Below are positions 1 through 6,009 of a stretch of 6,774 nucleotides of DNA, one piece after another. The DNA is from an uncultured Polyangiaceae bacterium (GTDB taxonomy: Bacteria; Myxococcota_A; Polyangia; Polyangiales; Houyiibacteriaceae). Under the pieces are notes generated by a model, which saw only the letters and a list, made by a program, of their open reading frames with translations, made no database searches and was not told the origin of the DNA. The stretch is from positions 1-6,774 of the forward strand of contig CAMYJN010000126.1 of assembly GCA_947258625.1 (NCBI GenBank), given 5' to 3'. The translations under genes and the position numbers were made by a program. Within the stretch, counting starts at the first letter, position 1. Each line of letters begins with the position of its first letter.

Positions 1-1046
1 CGTTGAAGCAGTGGAATCCGCGTCGAGCCGCCAACCAAAATGACGTTGTCGAGCTGAGTGGGACGCAGGCCTGCGGCCTTCATCGCATCTTCACAAACGT
101 CGAAGGTCCGGGCAACCAGCGGCTGGCACATGTGCTCGAGCTGCTGGCGCGTCAGCGCGTAGTCCAAATTGAGCGCGGCACCGCCGTCGCCGTAGGCCAG
201 CTCCTCGACGCAGAGCTGAATGTCGGGCTTGTTCGAAAGCTGGATCTTCGCCCACTCTGCAGCCGCCCTGAGCCGTTCGTACGCTTGTACGTCCTGCCGA
301 ACATCGTAGCGATGAGACTCGAGAAAGCGTTCGATCATGTGGTCTGCGATCGCCGTGTCGACGTCATCGCCGCCCAGGAACGTGTCACCGGCCGTTGCGA
401 GCACTTCGAAGACATCTCCGGCCAGCTGAAGGATGGTGATGTCGAACGTGCCGCCGCCGAAGTCATACACGGCGACCCGCTCCGTCGAGGTCTTGTTGTA
501 GCCGTATGCGAGCGCCGCTGCGGTGGGCTCGTTGACGATGCGAAGCACGTCGAGCCCGGCCACGCGTCCAGCTGCTTTTGTCGCGCTTCGCTGCAGCTCG
601 TTGAAGTTGGCGGGTACGGTGACGACCGCCCTGCCGCACTCTTTGCCCAGCGCTTGTTCGGCTACCTTTCGAACATGTCGCAGCACGAATGCGCTGATCT
701 CACTGAGCGTGTAAGTCTCGCCGCGCGCTGCGACCAGCACGCCTCCGCTCGGGCCTTCCGACAGCTCGAACGCGAACCGCTCTTGCGCGTGTTTGACCTC
801 ATAGCTGCTAAACGGGCGACCGATCAGCCTCTTGACGGAGTAGACGGTGTTCTTTGCATCGAGCAGGCGCCGCTCCTTCGCAGGCGCGCCGACCAACACA
901 TCGCCACTCGGGTGAAATGAAACGACCGACGGGGTCAAAGTCACCCCGTCGCCATCCGCCAGAACTCGCGCTCCCCGCTGGCCTGCAACGGCAACCACAG
1001 AGTTGGTCGTACCTAGGTCGATCCCGATGACGGGTCCGCTACTCAC
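1..1046 (-). CDS. Hsp70/DnaK-family molecular chaperone, N-terminal 348 residues (3' end off the window)
   Basis: This is an ATP-dependent cytoplasmic chaperone of the Hsp70 family; only the nucleotide-binding domain is in view. Visible motifs are phosphate-1 IGIDLGTTNSVV (residues 7-18), VKRLIGR (71-77, K72 matching the catalytic Lys70 of E. coli DnaK), VPANFNE (144-150), VNEPTAAALAYG (171-182), phosphate-2 VAVYDFGGGTFDITIL (191-206, T200 matching Thr199) and the adenosine motif VILVGGSTRIP (335-345). The start is GTG at 1046-1044: an in-frame TAG lies at 1055-1053, so no earlier start is possible, and the alignment with DnaK begins within a few residues. The substrate-binding domain and C-terminus lie beyond position 1, so canonical DnaK cannot be told from one of the divergent Hsp70 paralogs common in myxobacteria. 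The Asn in VPANFNE, where DnaK has Tyr, leans towards a paralog. The gene lies 91 nt downstream of gyrA on the same strand. The family call is very secure; the symbol is left blank because of the truncation. Confidence 0.96.
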   Translation of the reverse strand, partial: MSSGPVIGIDLGTTNSVVAVAGQRGARVLADGDGVTLTPSVVSFHPSGDVLVGAPAKERRLLDAKNTVYSVKRLIGRPFSSYEVKHAQERFAFELSEGPSGGVLVAARGETYTLSEISAFVLRHVRKVAEQALGKECGRAVVTVPANFNELQRSATKAAGRVAGLDVLRIVNEPTAAALAYGYNKTSTERVAVYDFGGGTFDITILQLAGDVFEVLATAGDTFLGGDDVDTAIADHMIERFLESHRYDVRQDVQAYERLRAAAEWAKIQLSNKPDIQLCVEELAYGDGGAALNLDYALTRQQLEHMCQPLVARTFDVCEDAMKAAGLRPTQLDNVILVGGSTRIPLLQ

Positions 1047-1060
1047 ACTCCCCTACCCCT
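1047..1060 (-). promoter_or_regulatory. Ribosome binding site for the GTG-started Hsp70 gene
   Basis: On the minus strand the sequence reads AGGGGTAGGGGAGT immediately before the GTG. AGGGG at 1060-1056 has a 9-nt spacer to the start codon, which is good Shine-Dalgarno geometry. The second purine run (1053-1048) is too close to serve. An in-frame TAG (1055-1053) overlaps the site, which supports the GTG as the true start. Confidence 0.6.
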
Positions 1061-1137
1061 CGCAAAACACTCCCCAAAATGCTCCCAGAAGGATAGCGTG
1101 TTGTTCTCGGGATTACACATTTCCAGTCGGGTTTGCG

Positions 1138-3741
1138 CTAATTCCCTTGAGGTTCTTGCGGATCTTCCGCGTCCACCACCTCGCCGACCTCCTCGTCCAC
1201 CTCTTCGCCTTCGGCCACAGGCTCGACGTCGACGACTTCCTCCCCATCCCGCAGACGGATCACGCGAACGCCCTGTGTGTTGCGACCGGTTTCGCGAATC
1301 TCGCTCACCCGGGTGCGAATGACCTGGCCGCCGTTGGTGATCACCATCAGCTGGTCCTCCGGAGACACGAGGCGGAGCTTCACCAGGGCGCCGTTTCGCT
1401 CGGATGTGTCCATTGCGATGATGCCCTTGCCGCCTCGGTTCTGCATGCGCCATTCCGCGACCCGAGTACGCTTGCCGTAGCCGTTCGCACTCACAGTGAG
1501 AACCTGCTGCTCGCTCTCGTCCTCGATGATGTCCATGCCAATGACGAGATCGCCCTCACGCAGGTCGACCCCCTTGACGCCCATCGAGTCGCGGCCCATC
1601 GGCCTCACGTCCTCGATGGCGAAGCGAATGCTCATGCCGTCGGAGGTGCCAATCAGGACGTGCTGGGCCGGGGTCACGATTCGGGCGGCAAGCAACGCGT
1701 CGCCCTCGCCGATGGCAACGCCGATGATCCCCGTCTGACGAATGTTCGCGTACGCACTCAGGCTGGTTCGCTTCACCCGGCCCCTTCGCGTGCACGTCAA
1801 GAGATACCCCTCATCGACGAACTCGCGAATTGGAAGAATGGCGGCGACCCGCTCATCCGGCTCCATGCCGACGAGATTCACGACGGCCCTTCCCCTCGCC
1901 GCGCGGCTGGTTTCGGGAATCTGATACACCTTCTTCAGGTACGCCTTCCCCTTGTCGCTCAAGAACAGGACGTTTGCGTGGGCGTTGACGACGAAGACCC
2001 AGCTCACGAAGTCCTGATCGCGGGTATCCATGGCCCGAAGGCCCTTGCCGCCGCGTCCCTGGGCCCGGTATTCGCTGAGCGGGACGCGCTTGACATAGCC
2101 GGCGTGCGAGACCGTGACGACCACTTCCTCGTCGGGGACGAGGTCCTCAATCGAGATATCTCCTTCGGCTTCGACGATTTCGGTCCGCCGCGCGTCGCCG
2201 AAGCGCTCGCGGATCTCATCGAGCTCCTTGACGATGACCTCGTCGAGAAGCTTCTTGCTCGCGAGGATGGCCTCGAGCTCGCCGATCATGTCGCAGAGGC
2301 TGCCGTACTCGGTCGCCAACTTCTCCCGCTCGAGGCCGGTCAAACGGGAGAGCCGCATCTCGAGGATGGCCTTGGCCTGCCGCTCGGAAAGGAAGTACTG
2401 GCCTCGTGCCTTGGCCGCTTGGATCTCCGCTTCGGAACGGCCCGCGCGCTTGACGAACTCTTCGAGGCCGGTGAGCGGCAACTTCATCAGCCGTCCGCGC
2501 GCCTCCTCGGGATCTTTCGAGGACCGAATCGTGTTGACCACCAGATCGATGTCGGTGACGGCCATCCCGAGGCCTTCGATCAGCTCCCGTTGGGCTTTGG
2601 CTTGGCGAACGTCGTATCGCGTCCGGCGTACGACGACCTCGCGCCGGTGGTCGATGAAACGAAGAAGCGCTGTGCGCAGATCGAGGACCTCGGGACGCTG
2701 TCCCACGATGGCCAGGCAGTTGTAACCAAAGGTGCTCTGAAGCGCCGTCATCTGGTAGAGCTTGTTCAGGACGATTTCGCCGTGGGCGTCGCGCTTGAGC
2801 TCGATGACCACTCGCATGCCGTCGCGGTCCGACTCGTCGCGGATGTCGCTGATGCCCTCGAGCCGCTTGTCGCGGACCAAGTCGGCAACCTTCTTCAGAA
2901 GCTCGGCCTTGTTGACCTGGTATGGGATTTCGCTGATCACGATCATCTCGCGATCACCCTTGCCGGGAAGCTGCTCGATACTCGCGCGGGCCCGCATCAC
3001 GATGCGCCCCCGCCCGGTCCGGTAGCCGAGGTGGATGCCCGCGCGGCCGTAGATGTAGCCCGCGGTCGGGAAATCGGGGCCCTTGACCCCAAGCCGCCCG
3101 GTCTCGTCGTCGTCCTGCATCAGGTCATCGACCGTGAGCTCGGGGTCCTTCATGAGCCGCACCGTGGCATCGACGACTTCTCGAAGATTGTGGGGTGGGA
3201 TATTGGTGGCCATCCCAACCGCGATGCCGCCCGAGCCGTTGATCAGCAGATTCGGGATTCGGCTCGGTAGAACCAGCGGCTCACTTTCGGAGTCGTCGAA
3301 GTTTGGGCCGAAGTCTACCGTTTCCTTTTCGATATCGGCGAGCAGCTCCGACGCGAGCCGGTGCATCCGAACCTCGGTGTAGCGCATGGCCGCGGCGGGA
3401 TCTCCATCGATGGACCCGAAGTTCCCCTGCCCGTCAACGAGCGGGTAACGCATGGAGAAATCCTGCGCCATGCGAACGAGCGCGTCGTAGACCGCGCTAT
3501 CTCCGTGGGGGTGATACTTGCCGAGCACATCACCGACGATGCGGGCACTTTTCCGGTATGCACCGTTCCACTGCACCTTTTGCTCGTGCATCGAGTAGAG
3601 AATGCGTCGATGGACCGGTTTCAGGCCGTCCCGGACGTCCGGAATCGCGCGCCCGATGATCACGCTCATCGCGTAATCGAGGTACGAGCGCCTCATCTCG
3701 TCTTCGAGGGTGACCGGATGCTTTTGTGGAGATTCCGCCAT
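1138..3741 (-). CDS. gyrA: DNA gyrase subunit A
   Basis: This is the breakage-reunion subunit of type IIA topoisomerase. With GyrB it forms an A2B2 complex that introduces negative supercoils using ATP. At 867 aa it is close to E. coli GyrA (875). The N-terminal winged-helix/tower core covers about residues 10-520. The catalytic tyrosine is Y121 in [11 protein letters not shown] (116-126, E. coli Tyr122). The quinolone region reads [13 protein letters not shown] (74-86), with S82 and D86 matching the wild-type Ser83 and Asp87 of E. coli. The C-terminal six-bladed DNA-wrapping pinwheel starts near residue 525 and carries the gyrase-defining GyrA-box QGRGGKG at 561-567, which excludes ParC. A second box-like QNRGGKG lies at 767-773 in the last blade. 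The end is an acidic tail (about 831-867, rich in Glu/Asp). The ATG at 3741 starts MAESPQKHP and leads directly into the conserved [19 protein letters not shown] region; a GGGAG site lies 9 nt upstream. The gene is divergent from the SPOR gene and followed by the Hsp70 gene. Confidence 0.98.
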   Translation of the reverse strand: MAESPQKHPVTLEDEMRRSYLDYAMSVIIGRAIPDVRDGLKPVHRRILYSMHEQKVQWNGAYRKSARIVGDVLGKYHPHGDSAVYDALVRMAQDFSMRYPLVDGQGNFGSIDGDPAAAMRYTEVRMHRLASELLADIEKETVDFGPNFDDSESEPLVLPSRIPNLLINGSGGIAVGMATNIPPHNLREVVDATVRLMKDPELTVDDLMQDDDETGRLGVKGPDFPTAGYIYGRAGIHLGYRTGRGRIVMRARASIEQLPGKGDREMIVISEIPYQVNKAELLKKVADLVRDKRLEGISDIRDESDRDGMRVVIELKRDAHGEIVLNKLYQMTALQSTFGYNCLAIVGQRPEVLDLRTALLRFIDHRREVVVRRTRYDVRQAKAQRELIEGLGMAVTDIDLVVNTIRSSKDPEEARGRLMKLPLTGLEEFVKRAGRSEAEIQAAKARGQYFLSERQAKAILEMRLSRLTGLEREKLATEYGSLCDMIGELEAILASKKLLDEVIVKELDEIRERFGDARRTEIVEAEGDISIEDLVPDEEVVVTVSHAGYVKRVPLSEYRAQGRGGKGLRAMDTRDQDFVSWVFVVNAHANVLFLSDKGKAYLKKVYQIPETSRAARGRAVVNLVGMEPDERVAAILPIREFVDEGYLLTCTRRGRVKRTSLSAYANIRQTGIIGVAIGEGDALLAARIVTPAQHVLIGTSDGMSIRFAIEDVRPMGRDSMGVKGVDLREGDLVIGMDIIEDESEQQVLTVSANGYGKRTRVAEWRMQNRGGKGIIAMDTSERNGALVKLRLVSPEDQLMVITNGGQVIRTRVSEIRETGRNTQGVRVIRLRDGEEVVDVEPVAEGEEVDEEVGEVVDAEDPQEPQGN

Positions 3742-3750
3742 GAACTACTG

Positions 3751-3755
3751 CTCCC
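3751..3755 (-). promoter_or_regulatory. Ribosome binding site of gyrA
   Basis: GGGAG on the minus strand, with a 9-nt spacer (3750-3742) to the gyrA ATG at 3741. It supports that ATG. I could not identify convincing -35/-10 boxes in the 165-nt divergent region for either gene. Confidence 0.6.
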
Positions 3756-3771
3756 ACGCGTCGTTCCCCAG

Positions 3772-3794
3772 AGCTTCGACGCCGGCGCGAAGCT
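3772..3794. repeat. 23-nt inverted repeat in the gyrA leader / divergent intergenic region
   Basis: Arms AGCTTCG (3772-3778) and CGAAGCT (3788-3794) are perfect inverse complements. The sequence between them is one unpaired A (3779) plus the self-complementary CGCCGGCG (3780-3787). Together they form an 11-bp dyad with a single bulge. It lies 31-53 nt upstream of the gyrA start codon, between the divergent gyrA and SPOR genes. It could be a protein-binding operator or a hairpin in the gyrA 5' leader; the sequence alone does not decide. The symmetry is directly visible; the function is inference. Confidence 0.5.
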
Positions 3795-3906
3795 ACCACG
3801 TGCGCAAGTCCCCTGCACGCGCTCTCAGGGCTTCTGAACCGCTGTTTTTTGGCTGCTTTCGAGGAAGTTTCGTAAACCCAAGAGCAAGGCCGGAGCGGAA
3901 CGGAAA

Positions 3907-4641
3907 ATGGACACTGCAATGCGCGATCTGGATCGGATCGAAGAGCGATCATCGAGCGAAGGGCGAGGCGTTTTGGCGCTGTCGGGCGTTGGCCTGGTCG
4001 CGGCGATTGCGGTCGTGGTGGCTGCGGTCGCCGCCCTTCCGGACGACGGCGAGTCGAAGCCCCAAGACCCCCTTCAGATGTTGGCCGTTGCCGAAGCAGA
4101 GGAGGCTGCGAAAAAGCCCGTCGACGAACCTGCGATCGACCCTGAGACCCTGAGCTTCCCAACGACCCTGGTCAGCGAGACACGGCCAGAAGTCGCCGCC
4201 GCCATGGCTGCCGCAGCCGCAGAGCTCGCACACCTCGACCCGCTGACCAAGCCGCCACCGCGTTCCGACATCGCAGCCGGCTTGCCCGCATCGGTCACGG
4301 CGGGTCCCGATCGAACCGTCGTCGAGATGGCGGCCGTACGCGACCCGTTGGTGGCCGCGACGGTTCCAGCGAACACGATCTCCGCGCCGGCCGGGCACGA
4401 AGGCCGCTACACCTTGCAAGTCATCAGCTATCGGGACGCCAACGAAGCCCAGGTGTTCACCAGCGCGCTACGCAAACGCGGACACGCAGCCTACGTCACG
4501 ACCGGGACCGTCGAAGGCCGCGGCACCCACTGGCGAGTCCGCATCGGTCCGTTCGAATCGCGACAACAGGCGCAGGACTATCGGACGACGTTCGAGCGCG
4601 AAGAAGGCATGAACACCTTCATCGTTCGGAAAAAAGACTGA
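3907..4641 (+). CDS. Single-pass inner-membrane protein with C-terminal SPOR domain
   Basis: The 244-aa protein has a short charged cytoplasmic N-terminus (1-20) and one strongly hydrophobic segment (about 22-44, VLALSGVGLVAAIAVVVAAV). An Ala/Pro/Glu-rich, probably disordered periplasmic linker follows (about 45-162), and then a SPOR domain (about 166-241). The domain shows the usual pattern: a first strand YTLQVISYRDANEAQ (168-182), then a helix and loop, and the second half HWRVRIGPFESRQQAQDY (208-225). SPOR domains bind glycan strands stripped of stem peptides at septa, so a role in division or cell-wall remodelling is likely; the family includes FtsN, DedD, DamX and RlpA. No enzymatic domain is visible, so the protein is probably a targeting or scaffold protein. 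The ATG at 3907 follows GGAG (3892-3895) with an 11-nt spacer; a second in-frame ATG (3919) has no comparable site. The gene is divergent from gyrA and convergent with the binding-protein gene. The domain call is secure; the exact ortholog is not assignable. Confidence 0.9.
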   Translation: MDTAMRDLDRIEERSSSEGRGVLALSGVGLVAAIAVVVAAVAALPDDGESKPQDPLQMLAVAEAEEAAKKPVDEPAIDPETLSFPTTLVSETRPEVAAAMAAAAAELAHLDPLTKPPPRSDIAAGLPASVTAGPDRTVVEMAAVRDPLVAATVPANTISAPAGHEGRYTLQVISYRDANEAQVFTSALRKRGHAAYVTTGTVEGRGTHWRVRIGPFESRQQAQDYRTTFEREEGMNTFIVRKKD

Positions 4642-4661
4642 GCGCGGCAAACGGGGCGCGG

Positions 4662-4688
4662 AAAAAAGCGCGACACGGGGCTGCGTCG
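4662..4688 (-). terminator. Candidate intrinsic terminator reading leftward (minus strand)
   Basis: On the minus strand CGACGC, loop AGCCCC and GTGTCG (4688-4671) form a 6-bp stem that needs one G-U wobble. A CGC (4670-4668) and six T residues (4667-4662) follow. The wobble pairs only in minus-strand RNA; on the plus strand it is an A/C mismatch. It would stop transcripts entering from the binding-protein gene, but that gene ends about 420 nt upstream, so the 3' untranslated region would be long. The stem is short, so this is tentative. Confidence 0.35.
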
Positions 4689-4691
4689 AAC

Positions 4692-4750
4692 GGGGCGCCT
4701 TGCAAAGGTGGCCGGAGGGGCTTGGGGCCTGAGGCCACGCAAGGCGCCCC
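4692..4750. repeat. Inner hairpin, 18 bp with a 4-nt bulge
   Basis: GGGGCGCCTTGC (4692-4703) pairs perfectly with GCAAGGCGCCCC (4739-4750). After a one-sided AAAG bulge (4704-4707), GTGGCC (4708-4713) pairs with GGCCAC (4733-4738). This leaves a 19-nt G-rich loop. It is G+C-rich and should be very stable as RNA or as a cruciform. No T tract follows directly on the plus strand; the nearest plus-strand T6 is at 4828-4833. It is therefore not a textbook Rho-independent terminator for the SPOR gene, although it could block RNA 3' degradation. Confidence 0.75.
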
Positions 4751-4968
4751 TCGGAGCTCGCGCCAATCGGGGGTGGTTGCTGTCTTGCCGCTTGTCACTC
4801 ACACGTCGACTCCGCCCCATATCGCGCTTTTTTCCGCGCCCCTCCATACGGAGACAGGGCTAACCCGGCTCCCCAACGGCAGGCGGCAGCGCGAGCCCGA
4901 AGGGCGAAGCACGGCGCGAATGCGCCGGCAAGGCAGAGCAAAGCGAATGCCGCGCCAGGGAGGACTCC

Positions 4969-4986
4969 GGGTGGGGGCGGGCGGGG
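4969..4986 (+). other. G-quadruplex motif, plus strand
   Basis: Four G runs (3, 5, 3 and 4 G, starting at 4969, 4973, 4979 and 4983) are separated by single bases T, C and C. Single-nucleotide loops are the arrangement known to give the most stable parallel quadruplexes. The motif would sit on the non-template strand for rightward transcription. The motif is seen directly; folding in the cell is inference. Confidence 0.6.
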
Positions 4987-5012
4987 CGGTGTAAACAAGC
5001 CGTACCAGGCAA

Positions 5013-5035
5013 CCCGCCCAAGACCCGACCCCCCC
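5013..5035 (-). other. G-quadruplex motif, minus strand
   Basis: Read on the minus strand there are G runs of 7 (5035-5029), 3 (5026-5024), 3 (5019-5017) and 3 (5015-5013), with loops of 2, 4 and 1 nt. This satisfies the standard G3+N1-7 rule. It lies 71 nt past the stop codon of the leftward binding-protein gene, so it would be in that gene's mRNA 3' region. Its last two runs can alternatively pair with the plus-strand quadruplex region. Confidence 0.5.
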
Positions 5036-5060
5036 AACATCCGCGGCAGCGCGCCCCGTC

Positions 5061-5094
5061 CGTCGCACCCCCGCATCGCGTTTCGCCGCGCCCC
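5061..5094 (+). repeat. Degenerate third copy of the palindrome arm sequence
   Basis: This segment shares, in order, CGTCG (5061), ATCGCG (5075-5080), a short T run and CGCGCCCC (5087-5094) with the right arm at 4804-4842, in the same orientation. Several bases are missing between the matching blocks. In such G+C-rich DNA part of the match could be chance, so this is only a suggestion that the arm sequence is a recurring module. Confidence 0.25.
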
Positions 5095-5105
5095 GGTTAT
5101 TACGA

Positions 5106-5918
5106 CTACGGCAGCTCGTCCACCCAGCTCGGGTCCTCGAACCACTTCGCGCGAAGCGCGGAGAGAATGCCGGTGGCTTCGATCGCTTCGATGTAGTTGT
5201 CGATCAGGTTGTAGAAGCGCATGTCCTTGGCGGACACGGCAATTCCCATGGGCTCGACCGAAAGCGGCTCTGACAGGGTGACGAGGCCCGCGTCAGGATT
5301 GCGGAGGACGGCCAAGGCGCAGGCCGGCATGTCTGCGATCATGGCGCTGGCCTTGCCGTTGATGACCATCGACACGCCCTTTTCGTAGTTGTCCACGGCA
5401 ACGAGCTTGGCCTTCGGGATGTTCTTTTTGACGAAGGCATGGCTGGTCGAGTTCTTCAACGCGACGAAGGTGACATCCCGCTGGTTGATGTCCTCCACGG
5501 TCTCTGCGCCGGCCAAGGCCTTCGATGTGGTGACGAGCGACTTGCCCGACAGGAGATACGGGCCGACGAACAGGAAGTCCTGGGTGCGGGCTGCAGTGAT
5601 ATCGACGCCGGACATCACCATGTCGACTTGGCCCTTCTTGAGCGCACCCAGAAGCTGTCCAAACGGCTTCTGTACGATCTCGAGCTCGAGCCCAAGCGCG
5701 TAGGCGAGCCCGTTGGCAAGGTCGACCTCCAAGCCGATCATCTGGCCGCTCTTGCTCTTCACGTTGAGCGGCGGCTGATTGGCAGACATTCCGACCCGCA
5801 GGGTATTGGTCTTGACGACACGGTTGAGCACCGGGGCCTGTGCGGTCACCGCGGAAGAAGCGAGCAGCAGGAGAGCGGTCAGCGAGCTGAGCGCCAGAAG
5901 TCGAATGCTACGGAACAT
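5106..5918 (-). CDS. Periplasmic family-3 (amino-acid type) solute-binding protein
   Basis: The 270-aa protein is a secreted binding protein of the SBP_bac_3 family, normally the ligand-capturing part of an amino-acid ABC importer. A Sec signal peptide occupies about 1-28: Arg at 3 and 6, a hydrophobic core ALSSLTALLLLA, and cleavage after AQA at 26-28. There is no lipobox Cys, so it is soluble and periplasmic. The mature part has the family pattern: TLRVGMSANQPPLNV (39-53), GLEVDLANGLAYALG (62-76), VDMVMSGVDITAART (98-112, R111 at the position that usually binds the ligand alpha-carboxylate), KNSTSHAF (155-162, the loop usually T/S-rich) and IADMPA (194-199). The ATG at 5918 has AAAGG at 5931-5927 with an 8-nt spacer. 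No permease or ATPase gene is in view, so it is an orphan here. It lies 91 nt downstream of a transpeptidase gene on the same strand. The ligand cannot be assigned; family members also act as sensory receptors. Confidence 0.92.
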   Translation of the reverse strand: MFRSIRLLALSSLTALLLLASSAVTAQAPVLNRVVKTNTLRVGMSANQPPLNVKSKSGQMIGLEVDLANGLAYALGLELEIVQKPFGQLLGALKKGQVDMVMSGVDITAARTQDFLFVGPYLLSGKSLVTTSKALAGAETVEDINQRDVTFVALKNSTSHAFVKKNIPKAKLVAVDNYEKGVSMVINGKASAMIADMPACALAVLRNPDAGLVTLSEPLSVEPMGIAVSAKDMRFYNLIDNYIEAIEATGILSALRAKWFEDPSWVDELP

Positions 5919-5926
5919 GGAGCTTA

Positions 5927-5931
5927 CCTTT
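5927..5931 (-). promoter_or_regulatory. Ribosome binding site of the solute-binding protein gene
   Basis: AAAGG on the minus strand with an 8-nt spacer to the ATG at 5918. It supports the chosen start, which also gives a well-formed signal peptide. The rest of the 91-nt gap up to the transpeptidase stop codon shows no clear terminator and no convincing promoter, so co-transcription is possible. Confidence 0.5.
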
Positions 5932-6009
5932 CTTGGTAGTGAAGCGGGCCGCAGCCTACCTCAGCCAAGGTGTACCGCAACGCCTAAGAAGGCAGGACTC
6001 GCCCCTGAG

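Larger units (their letters stand above)
4653..4842. repeat. Nested palindromic element of about 190 nt with 37-nt inverted arms
   Basis: The left arm 4653-4689 and the right arm 4806-4842 are inverse complements at 33 of 37 positions. The outermost 21 nt (4653-4673 against 4822-4842) match perfectly; this core is GGGGCGCGG, six A, then GCGCGA on the plus strand. The four mismatches are at 4674, 4676, 4682 and 4684. The 116-nt interior holds a second, strong hairpin (4692-4750). No flanking target-site duplication is visible and there is no ORF with a recognisable product inside. It lies between convergent genes, starting 11 nt after the SPOR stop codon. Candidate identities are a small non-autonomous dispersed repeat (MITE- or REP-like), or a two-way transcription-termination structure. 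The symmetry is directly seen; the identity is inferred. Confidence 0.75.
4843..5105. other. Gene-free G+C-rich stretch between convergent genes
   Basis: No reading frame here looks like a protein: the open frames are low-complexity Arg/Pro/Gly/Ala strings without a domain or a good ribosome binding site. The stretch contains small perfect hairpins, GCCC-GAA-GGGC at 4895-4905 and CGGCGC-GAAT-GCGCCG at 4912-4927. The octamer GCGAATGC occurs twice (4916-4923, 4943-4950). GGGCGGG at 4979-4985 is complementary to CCCGCCC at 5013-5019. The plus strand is G/A-rich to about 4990 and strongly C-rich from about 5010. A structured non-coding RNA or a dispersed repeat is possible but unproven. Confidence 0.5.

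Noticed and set aside
3..920. Plus-strand open frame of 305 codons
   Set aside because: It is the antisense shadow of the Hsp70 gene, whose minus-strand frame contains all the conserved ATPase motifs.
1003..3270. Plus-strand open frame of 755 codons antisense to gyrA
   Set aside because: It lies entirely opposite the Hsp70 start and a textbook GyrA reading frame. Long stop-free antisense frames are expected from the codon bias of G+C-rich genes, and the translation shows no recognisable domain.
3742..3906. Sigma-70 promoters for gyrA and the SPOR gene
   Set aside because: Promoters are expected here, but no -35/-10 pair with good matches and 16-18 nt spacing stood out on either strand.
4653..4842. 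Insertion sequence with a transposase
   Set aside because: The inverted arms are real, but no transposase frame fits in 190 nt and no target-site duplication is visible at either edge. At most it is a non-autonomous element.
4722..4994. Plus-strand 90-codon frame in the intergenic region
   Set aside because: It starts inside the loop of the 4692-4750 hairpin and encodes an Arg/Gly/Pro-rich string with no domain or start signal; it is most likely non-coding.
4795..5145. Minus-strand 116-codon frame across the intergenic region
   Set aside because: It overlaps the 3' end of the binding-protein gene, its composition is low-complexity Ala/Arg/Gly/Pro, there is no good ribosome binding site, and it runs through the palindrome and quadruplex sequences.
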